From CBW1002 sp046081905 (lineage in GTDB: Bacteria; Cyanobacteriota; Cyanobacteriia; PCC-6307; Cyanobiaceae): a stretch of DNA of 28,037 nucleotides. The position numbers and the translations under genes were made by a program. Below the pieces are notes generated by a model that was not told the DNA's origin, did not search any database, and was given only the letters and a program-made list of their open reading frames with translations. Below are positions 8,048 to 15,294 of this stretch, in pieces (position 1 is the first letter of the stretch; the number at the start of each line of letters is the position of its first letter). The stretch covers positions 1 to 28,037 of the forward strand of contig JBJTWS010000117.1 in assembly GCA_046081905.1 (NCBI GenBank). Direction: 5' to 3'.

Positions 8048-8857
8048 ATGCAGCACTCCTGGGAGCTGCATCCGGTGCACAAGGCCCTGGCAGCCCTGAT
8101 CGCCCTCACGCCCCTGCTGGGCGCAGCGGGGGCATGGGCGGCCTCCCCCGGGGCGGGCACCTCCCCAGACGATTTCGGCCGCTGGGAAACCAGCCTGCGC
8201 GACTGCCGCTGGGATGTGCGCAGCCCGGGGGGCGCGGCGCCCCCACCGCAGGCGCGGCGCAGCGCCGCGAGGGTGCTGCAGGAAGCCCGGGAACGCCGGC
8301 CCGCCAGCCCCACCGCCCGTTCCTCGACCGGCCACCCCTCCGAGACCCCACCCGCCGGGGAGCTGGCGGAACCGGCCCTGCCGCCGCTGCCGGCCCTGCC
8401 CTCGCTCCCCGCGGAGCCCACCGCCCCCCTGGCGGGCCCCACCGCCGAGCGGATGGGGGGCATCCGGTTGCGGGGAACCCAGCAGAGCGCTGGCATCCGG
8501 CCGAACCGCAGCTGCCAGAGCCTGCAGATCGATCAGCTGATGGAGGGACTGCTGAGCGTGCGGATCATCGGCCGCGGCCGGGGCAGCCGCTTCTCCAGCG
8601 AACAGCTGGTGTTCGTGGGATTGCTGGAGCCGGGCAGTGCCACCCTGCAGTGCGCGGCGGGCCGCTGCCGGCTTGGCTGGCCCCTGCGGCTCACGGTGAG
8701 CAGCGTGGCCAGCCGCAGTTTCGACACCCAGGGCCTGGTGACGGGGCTGCCCAGCACCCGCCTGGCACGGGGGCGCTGCGATCTGGAGAGGAACCACTTC
8801 CTCTGCGAGGCGAGCGACACCGAAGGCAACGGCTGGCGGGTCGAGGGCGACCACTGA
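8048..8857 (+). CDS. Exported protein of unknown function, proline-rich linker
   Basis: A 269-residue protein that I do not recognise. Residues about 12-32 are a hydrophobic signal segment (ALAALIALTPLLGAAGAWAA) with an Ala-x-Ala-type cleavage site, so it is probably periplasmic. A Pro/Ala/Arg-rich linker (about 60-130) separates it from a C-terminal domain (about 135-269) predicted by pattern to be beta-rich, with VRIIGRGRGSRFSSEQLVFVG and five cysteines (CQSLQ, LQCAAGRC, GRCDLE, FLCEA). Paired cysteines would suit an exported domain with disulfides. The frame is open far upstream on account of the high GC; the ATG at 8048 is the only start that gives a signal peptide. Confidence 0.75.
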   Translation: MQHSWELHPVHKALAALIALTPLLGAAGAWAASPGAGTSPDDFGRWETSLRDCRWDVRSPGGAAPPPQARRSAARVLQEARERRPASPTARSSTGHPSETPPAGELAEPALPPLPALPSLPAEPTAPLAGPTAERMGGIRLRGTQQSAGIRPNRSCQSLQIDQLMEGLLSVRIIGRGRGSRFSSEQLVFVGLLEPGSATLQCAAGRCRLGWPLRLTVSSVASRSFDTQGLVTGLPSTRLARGRCDLERNHFLCEASDTEGNGWRVEGDH

Positions 8858-8920
8858 CCCGGGCAACGCCGGTCGCCCCGGTCGCCTGCTGGGGTGCGTA
8901 ACGGTTCCTGGCGGAGCCCC

Positions 8921-8949
8921 TGGCGAGCCCTACAGATTTCCTTTAGGAT
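8921..8949 (+). promoter_or_regulatory. Candidate promoter of the 27-residue membrane peptide gene
   Basis: TAGGAT (8944-8949) as -10 and TGGCGA (8921-8926, only three matches to TTGACA) as -35 are 17 bp apart. A start site near 8956 would give a very short leader containing the GGAGGA ribosome binding site. Confidence 0.3.
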
Positions 8950-8968
8950 TGATCCAGCGGAGGACGTG

Positions 8969-9052
8969 ATGCTGCACAACACATCGCTGCTGGCCCTGGC
9001 GGGCGTCGTGGGCTTTGCCCTGCTCTCGGTGATGTTCGGCATCTTCACCTGA
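8969..9052 (+). CDS. 27-residue single-pass membrane peptide, unassigned
   Basis: A tiny gene too short for most gene finders. A strong ribosome binding site GGAGGA (8959-8964) lies 4 nt before the ATG, and a candidate promoter lies just upstream. The peptide starts MLHNT and then runs as one hydrophobic segment with small residues (LLALAGVVGFALLSVMFG), ending IFT and a stop. Size and composition resemble the one-helix subunits of photosystems, cytochrome b6f and NDH-1, but the sequence matches none of PetN, PetL, PetG, PsbM, PsbT, PsbX, PsaM or PsaJ as I know them. The gene is followed by a long stem-loop and convergent tRNA-Cys. The coding call rests on the ribosome binding site and the clean membrane helix. 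Confidence 0.7.
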   Translation: MLHNTSLLALAGVVGFALLSVMFGIFT

Positions 9053-9070
9053 GCCGAGCTTTCATCGAAG

Positions 9071-9123
9071 CAGCTGTCCCCCCCCTTCCCCTACGACGGG
9101 AGGGTGAGGGGGACGGACAGCTG
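9071..9123. terminator. Long stem-loop between convergent membrane peptide gene and tRNA-Cys
   Basis: CAGCTGTCC (9071-9079) and GGACAGCTG (9115-9123) form a perfect 9-bp outer stem. Inside, a C-rich arm (9080-9091) faces a G-rich arm (9098-9112) and can extend the pairing. There is no T-tract on either strand, so it is not a canonical intrinsic terminator, but its position between convergent genes suits a two-way stop or RNA stabiliser. Confidence 0.5.
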
Positions 9124-9168
9124 AAAACCGAGGCCCGGGGAGGCCAGCGGTGGGAACGGAATTCCGGA

Positions 9169-9239
9169 AGGCGGCACCCAGATTCGAACTGGGGATAAAG
9201 GATTTGCAATCCTCTGCCTTACCACTTGGCCATGCCGCC
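9169..9239 (-). tRNA. tRNA-Cys (GCA)
   Basis: The complement folds as a 71-nt cloverleaf. The acceptor stem is GGCGGCA with TGCCGCC, the D-arm follows, the anticodon loop reads TTGCAAA (anticodon GCA), and the T-arm has GTTCGAATC. The discriminator base is U73, an identity element of tRNA-Cys. CCA is not encoded. It is divergent from the LpxB-related gene starting 45 bp away. Confidence 0.97.
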
Positions 9240-9284
9240 GGGTGGGGAGCCAAACTCCCTGCAGCGGATCGTATCAGCCATGGC

Positions 9285-10592
9285 ATGCCCCCCCGTCTGC
9301 TGGTCCTGAGCAACGGCCACGGGGAGGATCTGATCGCCCTGCGCATCCTGGAGGCCCTGCGGCAGCGCCGGCCCGACTGCCAGCTTGTGGTGCTGCCCCT
9401 GGTGGGGCTCGGGGGGGCCTACGACCCCGCCCTGGCGGCTGGCTGGCTGGAGCGGGTGGGCCCCCGCCGCAGCCTCCCCAGCGGCGGCTTCAGCAACCAG
9501 AGCCTGCGGGGCCTGCTGGGCGACCTGGGGGCCGGCTTGCCCCTGCTCACCCTGCAGCAGTGGCGCTGGGTGCGGCGCTGGGGGCGATCCGGGCTGCCGC
9601 TGCTGGCGGTGGGGGATCTGCTGCCGCTGGTGATGGCCTGGGGGTCCGGGGGCCCCTACGGCTTCCTCGGCACCCCCAAGAGCGACGCCACCTGGGCCAC
9701 GCCACCCCCTCCGGGCTGGGGATCCTGGGGGCCGGCGGACCTCTACCACCGCGCCAAGGGCAGCGAATGGGACCCCTGGGAGTGGGCCCTGATGGGCTGC
9801 AGACGCTGCCGCCTGGTGGCGGTGCGCGATCGGCTCACCGCCCGCGGGCTGCGCCGCCAGGGCGTGGCCGCCCTGGCGGCCGGCAATCCGATGATGGATG
9901 GCTTCGAAGCCAAGCCCCCGCCGGAATGGCTGTGGCGCTCCCGCCGTCTGCTGCTGCTGCCCGGCAGCCGCATGCCCGAGGCCCTGGGCAACCTGGAGCG
10001 GCTGCTCACGGCGGCCCTGGCGCTGCCGCAGGCCCTGGCCGCCGCGGGAGCCCCCCCGGGGGCGGAGGCTCCCCTCCAGTTGCTGCTGGCCTGCGGCAGC
10101 CGGCCCTCCCGGGAGGAGCTTCATCCCCTGCTGCAACGCCTGGGCTTCCGCCGTCTGCCGCTGGAGGCTCCGCAGGCGGCGATCGGGGCAGTGGAGCACT
10201 GGCGGGCCGGGCCCCTGGTGCTGCTGCCGGGGCCGGGCTGCTTCAGCCGCTGGGCCCCCTGGAGCGAGCTGGGCCTGGCCACCGCCGGTACCGCCACCGA
10301 GCAACTGGTGGGGCTTGGGGTGCCGGCCCTGTCGCTGCCGGGGCCTGGCCCGCAGTTCAAGGCCGGGTTCGCGCGGCGCCAGAGCCGCCTGCTGGGGGGG
10401 GCGGTGCTGCCCTGCCGCAGCCCGGCGGTGTTGGCGGCCACCGCGGCCCACTGGCTCGCCGATGCCGCCCTGCGGGAGCGGCTCGGGGCGATCGGCCGGC
10501 GCCGCATGGGCGGCAGCGGCGGCAGTGCCCGGCTGGCGGCCCTGATCGATCAGCGGCTGCTGGCTTCGCCGGGCGCCGCGGACGGCGGATGA
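9285..10592 (+). CDS. Lipid-A-disaccharide synthase-related protein (LpxB-like glycosyltransferase)
   Basis: A 435-residue protein of the cyanobacterial family related to LpxB and other GT-B glycosyltransferases. Visible are the N-terminal LLVLSNGHGEDLIALRILEAL (first Rossmann-like beta-strand and glycine loop, split here by the Gly-His-Gly-Glu motif), RRLLLLPGSRMPEA (start of the C-terminal half, as LLPGSR in LpxB) and ATAGTATEQLVGLGVPALSLPGPGPQF, a typical donor-binding segment. Known LpxB makes lipid A disaccharide-1-phosphate; whether this paralogue does so is not established. The ATG at 9285 fits the conserved N-terminus; the open frame before it runs through tRNA-Cys. It overlaps the next gene by 4 bp. 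Confidence 0.88.
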   Translation: MPPRLLVLSNGHGEDLIALRILEALRQRRPDCQLVVLPLVGLGGAYDPALAAGWLERVGPRRSLPSGGFSNQSLRGLLGDLGAGLPLLTLQQWRWVRRWGRSGLPLLAVGDLLPLVMAWGSGGPYGFLGTPKSDATWATPPPPGWGSWGPADLYHRAKGSEWDPWEWALMGCRRCRLVAVRDRLTARGLRRQGVAALAAGNPMMDGFEAKPPPEWLWRSRRLLLLPGSRMPEALGNLERLLTAALALPQALAAAGAPPGAEAPLQLLLACGSRPSREELHPLLQRLGFRRLPLEAPQAAIGAVEHWRAGPLVLLPGPGCFSRWAPWSELGLATAGTATEQLVGLGVPALSLPGPGPQFKAGFARRQSRLLGGAVLPCRSPAVLAATAAHWLADAALRERLGAIGRRRMGGSGGSARLAALIDQRLLASPGAADGG

Positions 10593-10876
10593 TGGCGGCA
10601 CACAGCTCCGGCCGCATCATGGTTTCCATTCCCGATCGGAACTACAACGCCGCCTGCGGGAAACTGGCCAGCTGCCTGGGGGTGAGCCTCGCCTCGGCCC
10701 GCCGCCAGGTGGACGTGCGGGCCGCCCGGGAGGGCATCCGCGACACGGCGGGCAAGATCGCCCTGGCCGTGGCGATGCTGGAGGAGGTGATCGCCAGCGG
10801 CGTGAACAACGAGGCCCTGCTCTCCGCCCTGCTGGGGGCGGTGAGCAGCGAGGAGAACTTCCTCGACGAAGACTGA
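10589..10876 (+). CDS. Small protein of unknown function coupled to the LpxB-related gene
   Basis: A 95-residue protein that I do not recognise. It looks all-helical and soluble, with SLASARRQVDVRAAREGIRD and GKIALAVAMLEEVIASG as helices and an acidic end (SSEENFLDED). The ATG at 10589 overlaps the previous stop by 4 bp, a classical coupling arrangement; the adjacent ATG at 10592 or the ATG at 10619 (85 residues, MVSIPDRNYN) may be the true start. It is convergent with the RNase D-like gene. No signal peptide, membrane helix or catalytic motif is visible. Confidence 0.7.
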   Translation: MMAAHSSGRIMVSIPDRNYNAACGKLASCLGVSLASARRQVDVRAAREGIRDTAGKIALAVAMLEEVIASGVNNEALLSALLGAVSSEENFLDED

Positions 10877-10907
10877 CCCCCCCCCGGCGGCCCCTCGCTG
10901 GCCGCCT

Positions 10908-11573
10908 TCAGCGGTTGCCGCCGCTGGAGTGCTCGAACAGCAGGGAAAAGCGCTGACGGTCCAGCTCGGCGAACACCGGCAGGCAGGCGAAGCAGCGCTC
11001 CGCCAGCGTCCAGCGCTCCTCCCGCCGCAGCATCCGCTCCAGCTGGTCGCGGGCCGGCAGCAGGTAGCGCACATCGCCGGCTGCATAGGCCAGCTGGGCG
11101 TCGCTGAGGTCCTCCACCCGGCCCCAGTCGGAGCTCTGGGCCTGCTTGTCGAGCTCCACCCCCACCAGCTCCTGCACCACGTCCTTGAGGCCGTGTTTCG
11201 GGCTGTAGGTGCGGGCCAGGCGGCTGGCCACCTTGGTGCAGAAGATCGGCTGCACCTCGATGTCCAGGTTCTCCGCCAGGGCCGCCACGTCGAAGCGGGC
11301 GAAGTGGAACACCTTCTCCACGGCGGGCGATTCCATCAGGGCCTTCAGCCGCGGCGCCTCGCTCTGACCGCGGGCCAGGCGGATGCAGCAGACGTTGTCG
11401 TGGTCGTCGCAGAGCTGCACCAGGCAGAGCCGATCGCGGCCGTGGATCAGGCCCATCGCTTCGGTGTCCACCGCCAGGGCGCGAGCACCGGCGTAGAGCT
11501 GCTGCCATTCGGCATCGAGATCCCCGTCGAACACCGCGAAGCGGGCGGGGGCGGAGCCGGGGGTGGGGGCCAT
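10908..11573 (-). CDS. RNase D-like 3'-5' exonuclease (DEDDy domain only)
   Basis: A 221-residue 3'-5' exonuclease of the DEDD superfamily. The motifs are DTEAMG (Exo I, Asp and Glu), FHFARFDVAAL (Exo II, Asp) and YAAGDVRYLL (Exo III, Tyr and Asp, the 'y' subtype of RNase D). E. coli RNase D is about 375 residues and has HRDC domains; these are absent, so this is the short form common in cyanobacteria. A role in tRNA or other RNA 3' trimming is inferred from the family. The ATG at 11573 fits the family start. It is divergent from the cofactor-assembly gene. Confidence 0.88.
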   Translation of the reverse strand: MAPTPGSAPARFAVFDGDLDAEWQQLYAGARALAVDTEAMGLIHGRDRLCLVQLCDDHDNVCCIRLARGQSEAPRLKALMESPAVEKVFHFARFDVAALAENLDIEVQPIFCTKVASRLARTYSPKHGLKDVVQELVGVELDKQAQSSDWGRVEDLSDAQLAYAAGDVRYLLPARDQLERMLRREERWTLAERCFACLPVFAELDRQRFSLLFEHSSGGNR

Positions 11574-11697
11574 GGCGCGGGAGGTCACTACCCCCATCGT
11601 GGAGGAGCGCCCCTGGGGAATCCATTCCTTCGCCGCTGCGTCCACAATGGAGACCCCCTCTCCGCGTCCGCCCGGCGGCGCGCCGACCCGCACCGCC

Positions 11698-12249
11698 ATG
11701 CCCACCCTGGGTTCCACCCTCCTGCTCACCCTGCTGCTGGCCATCGGGCTGGTGTTCTTCCTGCGGGCCGCCAGCAAGGACCGCACCACCGTGGTGGAGG
11801 TGCACTCCCCCCGCCCGCCGGTGGAGGTGCTGGAGGGCCTCAGCGCCTGGCTCACGGCCCGCGGCTGGCGGGCCACCGAAGGCGATCCCGAGCGCCAGGT
11901 GCTCTGCTTCCGCGGCCAGGTGGGCTCCAGCCTGCCTCTGGCGGTGCTGCTCTCGCTGCTCGGTGGCGTGGGGGCCGCCTGCCTGGGCCTGGTGCTGCGC
12001 CAGCTGCTGCCGGTGCTCGGCTGGTGGCCGCTGCTGCTGGCCCTTCTGGGCCCTGCGGCAGGAGCCCTCTACCGGCGGCGGGCGGAGCGCTCCGAGAGCG
12101 TGGAGCTGCGCCTGATGGAGCCGGCCCCCAGCGGGGGCAGCACCCTGCGGCTGCGGGCCCATCGCGATGAACTGATCGCCCTGGAGGTGGAGCTGGGTCC
12201 GCAGCTGCAGCTCGCCAGCGATGGTGCCCTGCTCAGCTCCCCGATCTGA
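11698..12249 (+). CDS. Cofactor assembly of complex C subunit B-like protein (CCB2/CCB4 type, DUF2930)
   Basis: A membrane protein of the family that in plants and algae (CCB2/CCB4) attaches heme c(i) covalently to cytochrome b6 of the b6f complex. It is 183 residues from the ATG at 11698. An N-terminal helix (STLLLTLLLAIGLVFFLRAA) leads to SKDRTTVVEV and a soluble segment with RQVLCFRGQV. A hydrophobic hairpin follows (LAVLLSLLGGVGAACLGLVL and LGWWPLLLALLGPAAGALY), and then a C-terminal soluble part ending ASDGALLSSPI. The ATG at 11647 is in frame and would add 17 Pro/Arg-rich residues; the later start leaves the membrane helix near the N-terminus. Family assignment is from memory of the conserved motifs. 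Confidence 0.78.
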   Translation: MPTLGSTLLLTLLLAIGLVFFLRAASKDRTTVVEVHSPRPPVEVLEGLSAWLTARGWRATEGDPERQVLCFRGQVGSSLPLAVLLSLLGGVGAACLGLVLRQLLPVLGWWPLLLALLGPAAGALYRRRAERSESVELRLMEPAPSGGSTLRLRAHRDELIALEVELGPQLQLASDGALLSSPI

Positions 12250-12286
12250 GCGAACCCTTCCGGATCCCTCCCCTGCCATTCCTTCC

Positions 12287-13114
12287 ATGCGGGTTCAGCA
12301 CCTCCCCCTGCTCGCAGCCCTGCTGCTCGCTCCCCTGCTGAGCGCCGCCGAGGCCCGCACCCCCTTCCTCCCCCTCAGCGATCCGCTCACGGGCCCCCGC
12401 TCCCGGCTGGCCAAGGACTGGCAGGGCACCCGGCCACTGCCGGCCGCCACCCCGATCCTGGTGCTGGCGGGCCACGCCGATTCCCAGGCGATGGACGGCT
12501 CCGGCACCAGCGGCGCCGCCGTGGACCTCGGCGGCGCCGCCCCGATGGATCCCACCATGCGGGACGAGCTCTACTGGAACCTGCTCACCGCCCGGGCGGT
12601 GGTGGCGCTGGGCCGCCAGCGGGGCCTCGACATCCGCGGCTATGAACCGCCCCTGCGCACCATTCCCGACGCCGACGACCCCCGCACCAACTGGAGCGTG
12701 GGCCGCCAGCACGTGGCCCGGGGCGGCTACGCCCTGGAGATCCACTACGACGCCTACGGTCCCGACGGGGTGGGCTCGGGTCTGATTCCGCCCCTGCAGC
12801 CCCCGGGCCGCTCCCGCCTCGACGAAAGCCTGGCCGCGGCCTTCGGGCCCTATCCACTCGGCTACCGCGGCGGCCTGGGGGCGCCGCGGCGGGGGATCGC
12901 CATCCTCGAGATCGGCAAGCTGGAGGGCCCCCTGGAGGAGGCCCTGCGGGATCCCCGGCGCCAGGAGGCCACGATCCAGGCGATCGCCACCCGGGTGGTG
13001 GAGGCGATCGCCACCGGTCTGGGCGAAACCCCGGGCCCGTTCAGCCCACCGCCTGGTGCGGTTGGCAGCGCTCCACCAGCGCAGGATCCTCCAGCCAGTT
13101 CTGGGGCCTGGTGA
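12287..13114 (+). CDS. Exported N-acetylmuramoyl-L-alanine amidase-like protein
   Basis: A 275-residue exported protein with a signal peptide (residues 1 to about 23). The pattern fits the zinc amidase (Amidase_3) fold. LVLAGHADS supplies a first His (63), RDELYWNLLTARAVV a Glu (94) at the head of a helix, ALEIHYDAYG a second His (153), and AILEIGKLEG a candidate catalytic Glu (208). Such enzymes cut the lactyl amide of peptidoglycan in the periplasm. Similarity to well-known AmiC proteins is low and the usual HxGH motif reads AGH, so substrate is uncertain. The last 24 codons, rich in Pro/Ala/Gly, lie antisense to the 3' end of hemF. Confidence 0.7.
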   Translation: MRVQHLPLLAALLLAPLLSAAEARTPFLPLSDPLTGPRSRLAKDWQGTRPLPAATPILVLAGHADSQAMDGSGTSGAAVDLGGAAPMDPTMRDELYWNLLTARAVVALGRQRGLDIRGYEPPLRTIPDADDPRTNWSVGRQHVARGGYALEIHYDAYGPDGVGSGLIPPLQPPGRSRLDESLAAAFGPYPLGYRGGLGAPRRGIAILEIGKLEGPLEEALRDPRRQEATIQAIATRVVEAIATGLGETPGPFSPPPGAVGSAPPAQDPPASSGAW

Positions 13115-14066
13115 ACACCTCGGTGAGCAGCGCCTCGCGGCTGCCGGCCTCGGGGGCATAGCCGTACTCCCAGCGCACCAGCGGCGGCAGCGACATCAGG
13201 ATCGACTCGGTGCGGCCGTTGGTCTGCAGGCCGAAGATCGTGCCCCGGTCGAACACCAGGTTGAACTCCACGTAGCGGCCGCGGCGGTAGAGCTGGAAGT
13301 CGCGCTCCCGCTCGCCGTAGGGGGTGTGCTGGCGCTTCTCGGCGATCGGCACGTAGCTCGGCAGGAAGGCGTTGCCGCAGGCCGTGGCCAGGGCGAAGAG
13401 CTGCTCCCAGTTCTGGGAGATCGGCCCCACGGCCTGGGACGCCGCCGCCGACGGGCCCTTCGGATCCTGGCCCTTGTAGAGAACGCCGGCGGGGTCCTGG
13501 TAGTCGTAGAAGATGCCGCCCACGCCGCGGGTTTCGCCCCGGTGACGCAGGAAGAAGTACTCGTCGCACCAGGGCTTGAACACCGTGTAGTAAGCCGGAT
13601 GCACCGAATCGCAGGCCCCCTTGAGGGTGCGGTGGAAGTGCTGGGCGTCCTCCAGGAAGGGGTAGTAGGGGGTGAGGTCGGCGCCGCCGCCGAACCACCA
13701 CACCGGGCCGGCCTCGAAGTAGCGGTAGTTGAGGTGAACGGTGGGGATGTAGGGGTTGCGCGGGTGCAGCACCATCGAGGTGCCGGTGGCGAACCAGCGC
13801 TGCCCCTCGGCCTCGGGGCGCTGGCTGAGGATCGAGGGGGGCAGCTGATCCCCCTCCACCTCCGAGAAGTTCACCCCGCCCTGCTCGAACACCCGGCCGC
13901 CCTTCATCACCCGCGAGCGGCCGCCGCCGCCTTCGGGCCGCTCCCAGCTCTCCTCCTGGAAGCGACCCTCGCCATCGAGCTGCTCCAGGCCGGCGCAGAT
14001 CGAATCCTGCAGCCCCATCAGCAGGGCCTTGGCACGGGCGCGGGAGTCGGCGGGGGGCATCTCCAT
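13041..14066 (-). CDS. hemF: Oxygen-dependent coproporphyrinogen III oxidase
   Basis: HemF converts coproporphyrinogen III to protoporphyrinogen IX with O2, in the heme and chlorophyll pathway. The 341-residue product shows all family blocks: FQEESWERPEGGGGRSRVM, FEQGGVNFSEV, NPYIPTVHLNYRYFE, WWFGGGADLTPYYP, KPWCDEYFFLRHRGETRG, and RGRYVEFNLVFDRGTIFGLQ. The ATG at 14066 was chosen because the family usually starts a few residues before DSRARAKALLMGLQ; ATG at 14060 and GTG at 14153 are alternatives. The 3' end overlaps the convergent amidase-like gene by 74 bp. It is divergent from mrp. Confidence 0.95.
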   Translation of the reverse strand: MEMPPADSRARAKALLMGLQDSICAGLEQLDGEGRFQEESWERPEGGGGRSRVMKGGRVFEQGGVNFSEVEGDQLPPSILSQRPEAEGQRWFATGTSMVLHPRNPYIPTVHLNYRYFEAGPVWWFGGGADLTPYYPFLEDAQHFHRTLKGACDSVHPAYYTVFKPWCDEYFFLRHRGETRGVGGIFYDYQDPAGVLYKGQDPKGPSAAASQAVGPISQNWEQLFALATACGNAFLPSYVPIAEKRQHTPYGERERDFQLYRRGRYVEFNLVFDRGTIFGLQTNGRTESILMSLPPLVRWEYGYAPEAGSREALLTEVFTRPQNWLEDPALVERCQPHQAVG

Positions 14067-14205
14067 GGAGGCGGGCACCGCAGGGGCACGGAAGGTGGCT
14101 TCACCATTCCAGCCCGCCGCCCCCCCAGACAAGGCTTCGAGAGCGTCTGTCACGGGTGGGCGGCCGGCGCTCTCCCTAGGATCCAGCCACCCTTTCCCCG
14201 CCGGC

Positions 14206-15291
14206 ATGGCCACTTCGGATCAGGCACACGCCGCCCTCCAACCCCTGCAGGACTCCGGCAGCGGCCGCAGCCTGCTGGAACTGGAGTGGATCCAGCAGGT
14301 GCGGGTGCAGGGAAGCCGCGCCGTGTTCCGACTCGCCCTGCCGGGCTATGCCAACCCCCAGCGCGACCGGATCGTGGCGGAGTCCCGGGCGGCCCTCCTG
14401 GCCGTCGACGGCATTGATGACGTTCAGATCGAGCTGGCGCAGCCCAGCCCCCAGGGCGCCCCGATCGGCGCGGCGGGCCATGGGCCCTCCCAGCTGCCCG
14501 AGAGGCAGCCGATTCCCGGGGTGCGGCAGGTGATCGCCGTGAGCAGCGGCAAGGGGGGCGTGGGCAAGAGCACCGTGGCCGTGAACCTGGCCTGCGCCCT
14601 GGCCCGCCGCGGCCTGCGGGTGGGCCTGCTCGACGCCGATATCTACGGCCCCAATGCCCCCACCATGCTGGGGGTGGCCGACCGCACCCCCGAGGTGCGC
14701 GGCAGCGGCGACAGCCAGATCCTGGTGCCGATCGAGTGCTGCGGCATCGCCATGGTGTCGATGGGGCTGCTGATCCAGGAGAACCAGCCGGTGATCTGGC
14801 GGGGCCCGATGCTGAACGGCATCATCCGCCAGTTTCTGTACCAGGCCGACTGGGGCGAACGGGACGTGCTGGTGGTGGACCTGCCCCCCGGCACCGGCGA
14901 CGCCCAGCTGAGCCTCGCCCAGGCAGTGCCCATGGCGGGGGTGGTCATCGTCACCACGCCGCAGCAGGTGTCGCTGCAGGATGCCCGCCGCGGCCTGGCG
15001 ATGTTCCTGCAGATGGGCGTGACCGTGCTCGGGGTGGTGGAGAACATGAGCACCTTCATCCCGCCCGATGCCCCGGAGAAGCGCTACGCGATCTTCGGCA
15101 GCGGCGGCGGCCAGAGGCTGGCGGAGGAAGCCGGCGTGCCCCTGCTGGCGGAGCTGCCCCTGGAACTGGGGGTGCGCGAGGGGGGCGACAGCGGCCTGCC
15201 GGTGGTGCTGAGCGCCCCCGACTCGGCCACGGCCCAGGCCTTCCTGGCCCTGGCCGAACGGATGCGGCTGCTCATCCCGGCGGTGGCCTGA
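14206..15291 (+). CDS. mrp: Mrp/ApbC family iron-sulfur cluster carrier ATPase
   Basis: A cytoplasmic P-loop ATPase of the Mrp/Nbp35 family that binds and passes on iron-sulfur clusters. The 361-residue protein has an N-terminal DUF59/MIP18-like domain (residues about 15-90), then the deviant Walker A GKGGVGKST (115-123), LLDADIYGPNAPTMLG, MVSMGLL, VIWRGPML and VVDLPPGTGDAQLSL. The CxxC found late in many bacterial relatives is replaced by ENMSTFIPPDAPEKRYAIFG, which I recall as the usual cyanobacterial form. rodA starts 3 bp after the stop, so the genes are co-transcribed. Confidence 0.92.
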   Translation: MATSDQAHAALQPLQDSGSGRSLLELEWIQQVRVQGSRAVFRLALPGYANPQRDRIVAESRAALLAVDGIDDVQIELAQPSPQGAPIGAAGHGPSQLPERQPIPGVRQVIAVSSGKGGVGKSTVAVNLACALARRGLRVGLLDADIYGPNAPTMLGVADRTPEVRGSGDSQILVPIECCGIAMVSMGLLIQENQPVIWRGPMLNGIIRQFLYQADWGERDVLVVDLPPGTGDAQLSLAQAVPMAGVVIVTTPQQVSLQDARRGLAMFLQMGVTVLGVVENMSTFIPPDAPEKRYAIFGSGGGQRLAEEAGVPLLAELPLELGVREGGDSGLPVVLSAPDSATAQAFLALAERMRLLIPAVA

Positions 15292-15294
15292 GCC

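Noticed and set aside
4822..13011. HIP1 octamers GCGATCGC at 4822, 7611, 12980 and 13004.
   Set aside because: Four copies is only modestly above what I would expect by chance at this base composition; not enough to call HIP1 enrichment, though it hints at a Cyanobium-type genome.
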